From NCBI GenBank assembly GCA_020205615.1, contig JAINUW010000348.1:1-64000 (forward strand): a DNA stretch of 64,000 nucleotides, written 5' to 3'. Below are positions 1-9,223 of the stretch, piece by piece (position 1 is the first letter of the stretch; each line of letters opens with the position of its first letter). Source of the DNA: Panax quinquefolius (lineage: Eukaryota; Streptophyta; Magnoliopsida; Apiales; Araliaceae). The position numbers and the translations under genes were made by a program. The notes under the pieces were generated by a model that was not told the DNA's origin, made no database searches, and saw only the letters and a list, made by a program, of their open reading frames with translations.

Positions 1-614
1 AAGATGAGCAGTGTTTAGATGAACATGACAAATGATGAATATCTTTGGCTTGTAGTGCAAAGATGAATATTTGATTCGGATGTATGTTGATTGATGTTAC
101 GGGGATAAAAGATGAGCGATGAACTTTTAAATTCATACATAGAAGATAGTAGTTTGCATTCTCTACTTAACTCTTCTAATGAATTATTATTTTCATGCGA
201 ATATTGATTTAAAAACTTGTTGTCTATTGTATTCTATTAGATTTTTCCTGTTGAAGACTAATGATAATTTGTTGTATATTATCTTAGTCATAATATTCTT
301 TCTTAGGCTAGTTGAGCTCACCCTTTTCCTTTTGTTCCATTTTTTTCTTCTCGGGAGGCGAGAATATAGCGAAATGCAGTCGGGGTATGGAATGAAGGTT
401 CTAGAGAGAGTTGTTTAGTAGTCCTCACCATTTTTGTAAAATAATGTATCAATAAATGTGATGAGGATTTATTTGAGTATAGATATTATCAGAAGATAAT
501 ATTTGTATTCAAACTCACAGCTTTTTCTTGTTGTAATAATAAAGTTGTAGTTGTTTACATGCCATGTATTGACAACTTCGAGAATGGGTGATGTATACCT
601 ATTTTGGGGCGTCG
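1..614 (+). repeat. 3' part of the 5' LTR of element A
   Basis: The segment matches the last 600 bases of the LTR at 5342-7927 and of the LTRs of E. It holds one copy of the ATCTTTG...CAAAGAT hairpin (about 37-70) and ends near GGGGCGTCG at 614, just before a primer-binding site. The start of this LTR lies outside the window. Confidence 0.85.
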
Positions 615-618
615 CGGT

Positions 619-629
619 TGGTATCGAGC
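619..629 (+). other. Primer-binding site of element A (initiator Met tRNA type)
   Basis: TGGTATCGAGC lies five bases after the LTR end. It resembles the plant initiator-methionine PBS TGGTATCAGAGC with one A missing. The same shortened form occurs in elements B, E and F, so it belongs to the family or reflects a shared sequence error. Confidence 0.75.
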
Positions 630-805
630 TTGAGATATGATCTCTGGCGGAGATCGGGGAATAGAAACTAGGAGGGAGAGAGCGAGTAAATCCTTAGTTA
701 GTGTGTCCTACTAAGCTTATTTGTTAGTTGGTCGATATATAAGGATATTATGTGATATATTGATTTCCTTAATTAACCCTTGTTTTATAGCGAGTATTTG
801 AGAAT

Positions 806-1996
806 GTCGTGAGAATATTAACAATGGAAATGAGGCGTAGTGGAGCCTTTGTACTCACCAGACGAGGAGAAGCGTGCAACAGTGGCAATGTTCCTCCTGT
901 GAACAACACCACCTGGCGGATGATGAGCGAGGGGATGTTTAGAAGCTTTTGCGATTCATGCAAAATCGGACGAGGAGACTCGTGTTCAAAATCTGAGGAG
1001 GAAATGATAGCAATTCACGGGTTTGTCCTGACCAAGAAGTTCAAAGAGTTGGGACCACGAATTTAAGGAAAGCGAGATCCGATCATGGCGCGAAACATGG
1101 GTCAAAGCAAATTACCAAGATATTCGATGTCTTGGGATGCGGAGGAAGAGCAAGAAGGTTCCATTCGCCACCTTTTATGTTACGTGGCGAAGGCGGACTC
1201 TTGGTGGAGTCGTGTAAGCGTACCCATCCAACCCTTTTCGGCATGTCTTGGGAGCGTTTGAAACTATTTAATGACAAATACTTTCACGAAAGTGTTCGTC
1301 GTATGAAGGAAGTGGAGTTCATCGATTAGAACAAAACAACATGGCGGTGTCTCGATCACGAGGCAAAGTTTGCGAGAGTTATCGAGGTTTGCACCTCATT
1401 TGGTGGAGAATGAGGAGCGTATGACGCGGATGTTTCTTAGAGGTTTGAAACTGGCATACAACAATATCTCATTTCTCGTAAATTTTCTCTCTATTAGGAT
1501 GTTGTTAACGGGGCTCAATTGTTAGAAGCGAGATAATGAGTATGTTCAATGGGGACCATAACTTGAGGATCATACCGGAGATAGCGGTCAGCAGAATAAC
1601 AATAACCGGTGAGGAGAAAGAAAGCAAAGCGGACAAAAATGGTAACCACTACGGTGGTAATCATAGCCGTGAAAATAAAAAAAGCGAGTCGGGAGGAGAT
1701 TTTAAAAGAGGAGATTTAACAGCGACCATGTGAAGGCGGCGGTCTTGCGGCAACAACTGGTTCTAAGGGAGGAGAAGCGACCACCGGTCATATACTACAA
1801 ATGCGGAAAAGAGGGACATATCGGTCAAAGCGCCCCCAACAGATTCAAGGTATGCTATAATTGTGGAAAGGAAGGACATATCGCTCGAGATTGTGCGGTA
1901 GTGAAACCTAGTTCGGTGGGGACGGTGACTCGAAAAACATCGAGAAAAGTCAAAGTCAGCGATTTTCGGGAAGGCGTTTGTTGTATTTGGTCATAA
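806..1996 (+). pseudogene. gag of element A, frameshifted
   Basis: Gag builds the virus-like particle in the cytoplasm and packages the RNA. The region carries a retrotransposon-gag type core (about 1140-1330, with the segments FNDKYFHESVRRMKEVEF and a WW-like pair) followed by a basic linker and two zinc knuckles. The second knuckle (1853-1894) is intact CX2CX4HX4C (CYNCGKEGHIARDC). The first (about 1786-1840) has lost its first and last Cys. The frame changes several times (about 1066, 1330, 1535, 1733), so no continuous protein can be read. The same order occurs in B (minus strand) and E. Assignment to gag is firm; the exact start codon is not clear. Confidence 0.85.
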
Positions 1997-2009
1997 TCGA
2001 GGAACCCAA

Positions 2010-2541
2010 ACGAGGTGATCACGGGTAAGCTATTTATAAATTCTTTGAAGTTTATACCTTACTTGATAGGGGTCTTTACCCATTCATTTATCTCTCTGCT
2101 TGTGCTCAGCGTTTAAACTTGACTCAGGAGAAATTAGACTTTGACATATCTGTGGAAACTCGTTAGGAGAAACTTTCATCACATCCCTTTGTTTATAAAT
2201 CTTGTTTGATTCAAGTTGGCACCATCACCTTACTCGTTGACCTTATCTCTTTAAAGATACTTGCTTTTGATGTGATTTTAGGGATTGATTGGTTAACTAC
2301 TCATCATGCCAAAATTGATTGTTTTCAAAAGGTTGTTAGTTTTCATATTCTAACCAAACTTTGTTATGCGAATTCAACAACTAAACCATTAAAATCAATC
2401 AACATCATATCTAATCATAAAGCTATTCGTTTATTGAAAAGCGGATGTCAAGCTTTCTTAGCCCATGTTATGGATTTGAATAAAGACACGTCAAATTTGA
2501 ATAATATTCTGTTGTTATTGACTTTCACGGCGTATTTCTGA
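2010..2541 (+). pseudogene. Retropepsin-like protease of element A, active site lost
   Basis: The aspartic protease normally cuts Gag-Pol. The C-terminal half is readable at 2206-2541 and includes the flap-side motif DVILGIDWL, typical of gypsy proteases. The upstream strand that should carry the catalytic Asp-Thr-Gly (about 2055-2090) now reads out of frame, and the triplets that would give DTG are disrupted. Element F keeps a readable DTG at the same place (about 54595). The domain therefore cannot be active as written. Confidence 0.75.
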
Positions 2542-2639
2542 AGAACTTCCGGTCTACCCCGAGCGTGAAGTTGAATTCTTTATTGATCTTGAACTTTGGT
2601 ATAAAGCCCATTTCTAAAATCCCATATCGAATGGCTCTA

Positions 2640-3280
2640 TTGAACTTGAGGAGTTAAAGGTCAACTACTGAAATTGTTGGACATCGGTTTCATTAAATCT
2701 AGTACATCTCCTTGGGGTGCTCTATTTTATTCGTAAAGAAGAAAGGCGGGAGTATGCGACTTTGTATTGACTATCGGGAATTGAACCATGTCACCATCAA
2801 GAATAGGTATCCTCTACCTCGTATTGATGACTTGTTTGACCGATTGCTGAGGGCACAATTCTTTTCAAAAATCGATCTTAGATTACGGATATCATCATTT
2901 GAAGATTAGAGGCGAGGATATTCAAAAGGCGCCTTTAGAACTCGATATGGGCATTATGAATTCTTAGTCGTGTCTTTCGGATGACTAATGCTCCTATGAC
3001 TTTCATGGATATGATGAATCGAGTATTGAGGAATATTTGGATCGATTCGTTGTTGTCTTTATTGATGACATCCTCATATATTCCAAAATAGTGAAGATCA
3101 TGAGAGCACCATTTAAATTTGGTACTCAAAGGCCGTGAAAACCAACTATATGCCAAATTGAAGAAATGCGAGTTACGGCTTGAGGAAGTAGCATTCCTTG
3201 GGCGCGTGGTGTCGAAACATGGAGTATCTGTTGATCCGTGAAGATTGAAGCAATACAAAGTTGGGAACAACGAAGTCGGT
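2640..3280 (+). pseudogene. Reverse transcriptase of element A, frameshifted
   Basis: RT copies the element RNA into DNA in the particle. Readable blocks in order are [11 protein letters not shown] and [14 protein letters not shown] (2712-2909), the finger-palm part around FSKIDLR, and the catalytic FIDD at 3058-3069 followed by ILIYS. FIDD is the gypsy form of the YxDD box and is intact at the DNA level. At least three frame changes fall between these blocks (about 2735, 2890 and 2990). Element E breaks at nearly the same places but with different bases. Confidence 0.85.
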
Positions 3281-3289
3281 GGATGAAGT

Positions 3290-3790
3290 CACGTAGCTTT
3301 TGGGCTTATTTGGTTATTATCGGAGATTTGTGGAAGGGTTTTCTCGAATCGCTACTCCATTAACCCAACTAACTAGGAAGGATACAAAATTCATTTGGAG
3401 CGAAAAATGCGAGAAGAGTTTCAAGAGCTTAAGAGGAGACTCATTTGAGACTGTTCTAACAATACCATCCAGTGCGGATGGATTTGTTATCTGACGATGC
3501 TTGAGGCAAAGGGTTAGGATGTGTTCTCATGCGGCGTGGGAAAGTCATAGCTTATGCCTCGCGACAACTTAAAGAATATGAGAGGAATTATCCTACTCAT
3601 GATCTAGAGTTAGCGGTGATCGTTTTAGCGCTAAAGATATGGAGGCACTATCTATATGGGAGAAAGTGGAGATATATTCGGACCATAAAAGCCTTAAATA
3701 TTTCTTCACTCAAAAAAGAACTCAACATGCGGCGGTGACGTTGGCTCGAGCTATTGAAAGACTACGACCACACTATTGATACCATCTGGA
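3290..3790 (+). pseudogene. RT thumb/connection and RNase H of element A
   Basis: RNase H removes the RNA strand during reverse transcription. The first block (3300-3494) reads GLFGYYRRFVEGFSRIATPL, the conserved gypsy link between RT and RNase H. The second (3529-3738) reads [20 protein letters not shown], a hallmark of gypsy RNase H, and ends with the KELNMR segment. A stop and a frame change lie near 3495-3525, in the stretch that should hold the first catalytic Asp. Confidence 0.85.
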
Positions 3791-3929
3791 AAAGTGAGCG
3801 TGGTAGGTGGTAGCGTTGAGTAGAAGATCATATGCGGGAATGAGTGCGATGATGTCAAGTATCGCGTAGAGCCAACTTTAATAGAAAAAGTTAAGGTTGC
3901 TCAAGCCCCGAGGCAGGGGTGATGCGTAT

Positions 3930-5065
3930 GAAGAAGAAAGTACAAGAAGGAGCTATTAGGGCGAGAATTGATGAAGAAGGAATACTTGAGTCCACTCAGA
4001 CTTTGTGTCCCTAACGACTACGATTTGAAGTACAAGATTATGATGGAGGCACCTGATACACCATTTGCAATCCATCTGGAAGTACTAAAATGTATCGTGA
4101 TCTTGACATACATTTTGGTGGAACAATATGAAGAGAGAGATTGCAAAGTTTATCTCGATGTGTTTAACTTGTCGGCGTGTAAAGGCGGAGCATCTAGTAC
4201 CTAAGGGTCCGTTGCAACCACTTGAGATTCGAAATGGAAGTGGGAACATATTACCATGGATTTCGATTACGGGTCTTCCTACGGTTTCTCAAGGCATCAA
4301 TCTTATTTGGGTTATTGTTGATAGATTAACCAAGTCGCTCATTTCTTGCCGATCACGGAGACTTATTCCTTGAGCGTCTTGCTAGTATGTGCGTGAATGA
4401 GATTGTGAGGTTGCATGGCATGCTGTATCCATAGTTTCGGATCGTGACCCAAGATTCACTTCAAGATTTTGGGTTAGCTTGCAAAAAGCTATAGAGCGCG
4501 GATTTACGATTGATTCGACATACCATCCCTCAAGCAGATGGACAATCGAGAGAGGACTATTCAAACTCTTGAAGATCTATTAAGACTCGTGTCCTAGACT
4601 TCAAGGCGGTTAGGATAAGTATTTACCATTGGTGGAATTCTCCTACAACAACGATTATCGAGCAAGTATAGGTGTGGCTCCATTGAAGCATTATATGGGC
4701 GAAAATGTCGTTCTCAATATGTTGGGATGAGGTGGGTGAAGCAACATTGTTGGGACCCGAGTTAATACGATATGACTCACCGAAAAGATCCAAATGATTC
4801 GACAAGCGTATACAAAGCGGCACAAGATCGACAAAAGAGTTATGCGGATCTTCATCGAAAGGGCGTGGAATTTAGTGTAGGGGATCATGTATTGTTGCGA
4901 GTTGCTCCATGGAAGGAGTTACAAGATTTGGGAAGAGAGGAAAGCTCAATCCACGATTTATTGGTCCATTTCAAATTCTTGACCGAGTAGGAAATGTAGC
5001 CTATAGACTTGCGTTACCTCGAGTATGTCTCGTGTTCATAATGTGTTTCACATATCGTACTTCGT
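3930..5065 (+). pseudogene. Integrase core of element A, frameshifted
   Basis: Integrase inserts the DNA copy into the nuclear genome. An HHCC zinc-binding region can be followed at about 4060-4195 (its CLTC pair is at about 4155-4170). The catalytic triad is traceable through three stretches: the MDF-like first Asp near 4258, the SDRDPRF-like second Asp near 4440-4460, and the GQSE-like Glu near 4540-4552. The frame changes between each of them. The region ends with the conserved FQILDRVGNVAYRL-type block (about 4965-5020) that precedes the C-terminal tail. Confidence 0.82.
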
Positions 5066-5328
5066 AAATATGTGAAAGACCGAACCACGTTATAGAGTTT
5101 AGAAGCAGGACGAAATAGTGAAGACTTAACGTATGAGGAGGTACTGTTAAGATCTTGGATAGGAAGGAGCATGTCCTCTGCATGAAAGGTCATACCACAA
5201 GTTAAAGTTACGTGGAGGAATCATGCTATAGAGGAAATGACACAGGAATTGGAAAGCGGAAATGAAAGCGAGGTATCCTCACCTTTTGAAAAACACAGTG
5301 CGTCGTTAATTTCGAGGACGAAATTTCA
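5066..5328 (+). pseudogene. Integrase C-terminal tail, probable chromodomain (A)
   Basis: After the GPFQ-type block the reading resumes with a segment matching LDRKEHVL and then a VLWRNHA-like strand, here broken by indels. In plant chromoviruses this part is a chromodomain that can steer insertion to heterochromatin. The call is inference: the aromatic cage residues cannot be judged because of the frame breaks. It ends with a conserved NFEDEIS-like tail just before the PPT. Compare 48881-49158 in element E. Confidence 0.6.
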
Positions 5329-5341
5329 TAAGGAGGGAGGT
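5329..5341 (+). other. Polypurine tract of element A
   Basis: The purine-rich run ATAAGGAGGGAGG directly precedes the TGTAAGACCCC start of the 3' LTR. It primes plus-strand DNA synthesis. The same tract stands before the 3' LTRs of E and, slightly changed, of F. Confidence 0.85.
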
Positions 5342-6667
5342 TGTAAGACCCCAACTTATTATTAATGAAATTTAATTTTCTATTTATTATTTTGAAATAG
5401 TAAGGGTTGATTTGATTAATGTGGATAGTTATGGGTAAAATACGTAAATATTTTAAAATAAGCAAGTGGTTATAAAATATTCATTGTTGTCGGGAAATAT
5501 TCGTTTGGTCGTGGAATATTCGTACTTTCGGGGAATATTAAATGCGACGGTACTTGCGACCAATATGTGGGCCCATGTGAAAGCGATTGGATGAAGAAAA
5601 AAACGACAAAAAAAATAATAAGTTGTTTAAAAATAACGGCGTAGTTATTACAGATTAATCTTGTTAAAATACTCGGTGGTTAAAACACGTATGTAGCACG
5701 GTATTGCACCAATTATTGATTCTTACGTAAGAAGGCCTTACTCGATAATGGTTACGATAATTCTTATTCGATATTTTATTGATTTAATAATTCTTTGCGT
5801 TGATATTTTATATTCTTTGTTTTATAATTGTCATTTACGGTATTTTTCATTATCGAAGCAATAATTCATATTATCTGAATAATATTATTAGATAACATTA
5901 TTGGCAATGTCTAGAAAGTTACGTCTAAGGAGAGGTTTGATCACCACTAATTGCTTGCAGATAAGGAGAAATCTTTATTGGAAAGCCCCTCTTTCACAGG
6001 AGCGGCACAGTTGCCGATCTTGTGATTACGTAATATTATTTGTGAATAATTAATTATTGATTTATATGATGAGGAAAATATTGATTTTATATGGATATAG
6101 ATGGAAAATTTTTAAAATGACAATTGTTGTAAAATTAATATTTTATCTTTTACGATAAAATAATTCATTTAAATATATTATTTTAATAATATAATAATGG
6201 TGATATTTTTACAACGAATGTGGGATATATGAGTATACGTGGAGGAAGAGTATTTTTGTTGCAATAAATGTTTAAAACATATTAAACATGTCGGTGGACC
6301 CCATTTATTGATTTGAAATTTGATTATAACTTTGTAAAATCGCTTGGTTTATGGATTTGGTCAATTTACATTTGGAATTTGGAAAAACTTTCTTACGCAA
6401 AGTTGTAGAGAATTGAATTTCCTATAAAAAATTCTCTGAGATTTGAATTTTTTTGATTAAAGGGCTATTTATTACGAATTATTGAAGTTTCAAAGCTCGA
6501 AATAATTGATTTTTGGAAGTTTTAATTATTTTTATTAAGAAAAACGTTTTTTATTGTTTTTTGGCACATGTGTGGTGAAGTTTGGACCAGATTTGTGTGC
6601 GTAGGAAATTTGATTATATATATTATTATTATATTAAATTTTACGCTTTGGTGTTTAAGCATTTTTC

Positions 6668-6676
6668 TATAAATAG
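6668..6676 (+). promoter_or_regulatory. TATA box of the family-1 LTR
   Basis: TATAAATAG, conserved at the same place in the solo LTR (about 13940), both LTRs of E (about 42974 and 50523) and, inverted, in B (about 10680). Transcription should start about 30 bases downstream, which leaves a transcribed LTR part of about 1.2 kb. Confidence 0.75.
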
Positions 6677-6844
6677 GGTCTTAGATTAGAATTGAAAATC
6701 ACTTTTGAAGCTGAAGTTTTCTCTCTCTATATTATCGGCGTATTCTTGTGAGTATTTTGAGTATAATTTGAGTATTGCTATACACGGTGCAAGTTCAAGT
6801 CATAGTTTATATCAGGTGTTTAAATTTAGAAATCTTGATCTTTC

Positions 6845-6853
6845 GAGGTAAGG
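6845..6853 (+). promoter_or_regulatory. Conserved splice-donor-like site in the LTR
   Basis: GAGGTAAGG matches the plant 5' splice consensus AG|GTAAG and lies about 180 bases after the TATA box. The word GAGGTAAGGGAT recurs in every family-1 LTR here (about 14118, 43151, 50698; inverted near 10509) and, as AAGGTAAGGGG, in the family-2 solo LTR (inverted near 30460). Use in splicing is inference. Confidence 0.45.
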
Positions 6854-7258
6854 GATATTATTTTTTTCGTAATGATATTATTTCTTCAATATCATTATGC
6901 TGAAATATTGATCTGAAGTTTTTATCAAATTTGGAACTTTTGGTGTCGGAGTTACTATTCACGTATATCTGACCTTTATTCACGTATCTGACCTTATTCA
7001 CGAATCGACCTTTATTCATCGAAAAATGAAAATTTTCTTTTTCGTCTAAAATATCTATTGTGGATACTAGCTTTGATTGTATCCATGTTTTGATCATTCT
7101 TGAATTTTACACCACTATGATTATTTTTGAGGTATTTTTGGACATGGATAAAACAAAGTACGAATCCTTAATCCTTAATCCTTGTCGTTTTGTGTTCCTT
7201 TGGATTCGTTTCTTTAAAAATATTTTTCATCATCCTCAGTCTTAAATGATGATATTAT

Positions 7259-7395
7259 TGAATATCTTTGGCCTGTAGTGCAAAGATGAATGATTTCTGA
7301 TGAATATCTTTGGCCGTAGTGCAAAGATGAACAGGTGTTTAGATGAACATGACCAACTGATGAATATCTTTGGCTTTGTAGTGAAAAGATGAATA
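7259..7395 (+). repeat. Array of small hairpins in the transcribed part of the LTR
   Basis: Three units near 7262-7290, 7302-7328 and 7363-7390 share arms ATCTTTG and CAAAGAT around a loop of the form GCCTGTAGTG. The spacing is 40-60 bases. Sister LTRs carry three or four units at the same place (43684-43880, 51236-51432, 14668-14808; inverted at 9780-9970). See the finding on covarying arms. Confidence 0.6.
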
Positions 7396-7927
7396 TTTGA
7401 TTCGGATGTATGTTGATTGATGTTCTGAGGGATAAAGATGAGCGATGAACTTTTAAATTCATACATAGAAGATAGTAGTTTGCATTCTCTACTTAACTCT
7501 TCTAATGAATTATTATTTCCACTATGAATATTGATTTAAAAACTTGTTGTCTATTGTATTCTATTAGATTTTTCCCTGTTGAAGACTAATGATAATTTGT
7601 TGTATATTATCTTAGTCATAATATTCTTTACTGGGCTAGTTGAGCTCACCCTTTTCCTTTTTGTTCCATTTTTCTTCTCGGGAGGCGAGAATATAGCGAG
7701 TGCAGTCGGGGTATGGAATGAAGGTTCTAGAGAGAGTTGTTTAGTAGTCCTCACCATTTTTGTAAAATAATGTATCAATAAATGTGATGAGGATTTATTT
7801 GAGTATAGATATTGTCTAGAAGATAATATTTGTATTCAAACTCACAGTTTCTTGTTGTAATAATAAAGTTGTAGTTGTTTACGTACCATGTATTGACAAC
7901 TCGTAATGGGTGATGTATACCTATTTT

Positions 7928-9060
7928 GATTCCCATTTACCGGATCTCGGTTTCAAACCGGTGATATGTCCTTCTTTTCCACAATTATAGCATACCTTAA
8001 ACTGTTGTGGGCGCTTCAATGATATGTCCTCTTTCTCGCATTTGTAACATCTCTGACCGGGTGGTCTTTCTCCTCCCTCGAACCGGTTACTCTTGTTGGC
8101 CGACGTCTTCACATGGTCGTTGTTGAATCTCCTCTTTTAAAATCCGTCCCGACTATCTTCTTCTATTTTCATGGCCACGATTACCACCAAAGTGGTTACC
8201 GCCTTTGTTCGTATTCTTCTTTCTCCATTTGGTTATCGTTATTCGATGATCGCTATCTTGAGTATGATCCTGGTTATGGTCCCTCGGTTGAACGTACTCG
8301 TTATCTCGCTCTAACAATTGAGCCACATTGACAACATCCTGAATAGAGAGAAAATTTATGAGAAATGAGATCTTTCGACGTATGTCGGGTTTCAAACCTC
8401 TCGTAAATATCCGCGTCATCGTTCCTCATTCTCCACCAAATGAGGTGTAAACTGGATAACTCCGTGAACTTCGCCTCGTCTTTGGGACACCGTCATGTTA
8501 TTCGCTCCGATCTAATAAACTCCACTTCCTTCATATGACGAATACTTTCGTGGAAGTACTTGTCATTGAACTGCTTCAAACGTCTCCCAAGACATGTTGA
8601 GTGTATTTGGATGGGTACGCTTCACAAATTCCACCAATGTCCCGCCTCGCCACGGAACATAAAGGTGGCGAATGGAACCTTCTGTTCCTCCGTGCATCCC
8701 AAGACATCGAATATCTTGGTAATTTACTTGACCCATGTTTCCGCCATGATTGGATCCGCTTTCCCTTAAATTCGTGGTCCCAACTCTTTGAACTGGCTTG
8801 CATCGTGACAACCCGTGAATTGCTATCATTTCCTCCCGTATTTTGAACACGAGTCTCCCTCGTTTGATTTTGCATGAACTGCAAAAAGCTTCTAAACATC
8901 CCTCGTTCATCATCGCATTCGGTGGTGTTGTTCATGGGAGGTACATTGCCCGACTGTTACACGTTCTCCTCGTTGGTAAATCTGTGCATCTCCACGGTCT
9001 CATTTACTCCATCATTAATATTCTCGATCGACATTCTCAAATCTTTGTCATAAAACAAGG
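7928..9060 (-). pseudogene. gag of element B, truncated after the zinc knuckles
   Basis: This is the best-preserved chromovirus gag in the window. The minus frame 8419-8153 is open through ISFLINFLSIQDVVNVAQLL and ERDNEYVQPRDH. The upstream core with the WW-like part is at 8913-8563. Two zinc knuckles follow at 8060-7960: the second reads CYNCGKEGH and then loses its last Cys; the first is CYKC with a damaged His part. Reading stops about ten residues later at the inverted junction. The gag start is uncertain, in the region before 8935. Nothing downstream (protease onward) survives. Confidence 0.82.
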
Positions 9061-9209
9061 GTTAATTAAGGAAATCAATATATCACATAATATCCCTATA
9101 TACTAACCAACTAACAAATAAGCTTAGGTAGGACACCTTTAGCGAAGGATTTACTCGTCTCTCCCTCCTAGTTCTATTCCCCGATCTCCGCCAGAGATCA
9201 TATCTCTAA

Positions 9210-9220
9210 GCTCGATACCA
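9210..9220 (-). other. Primer-binding site of element B
   Basis: On the minus strand TGGTATCGAGC stands three bases after the LTR end, identical to the site in A, E and F. Confidence 0.75.
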
Positions 9221-9223
9221 ATT

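Larger units (their letters stand above)
1..7927 (+). mobile_element. Ty3/gypsy chromovirus A, both ends incomplete
   Basis: An LTR retrotransposon read in the order LTR end, PBS, gag, protease, RT, RNase H, integrase, PPT, 3' LTR. The 5' LTR starts before the window and the 3' LTR stops about 12 bases short of its expected GGGGGCGTCACA end, where it meets inverted element B. The internal part (about 4.7 kb) is collinear with that of element E at 44421-49172. The integrase-C-terminal tail looks like that of the Tekay/Del chromovirus clade, which is inference from motif memory. All reading frames are broken, so the copy is not autonomous as written. Confidence 0.9.
5342..7927 (+). repeat. 3' LTR of element A (family 1), 3' end truncated
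   Basis: It starts TGTAAGACCCC and stops at CTATTTT, before the GGGGGCGTCACA end seen in sister copies. About 2.59 kb remain against 2.80-2.83 kb in complete copies. In order it holds an AT-rich U3, a TATA box, a splice-donor-like site, short TATTCACG-type repeats (6950-7020), the hairpin array and a G/A-rich end with the family's conserved GAGCTCACCC word near 7643. Confidence 0.9.
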
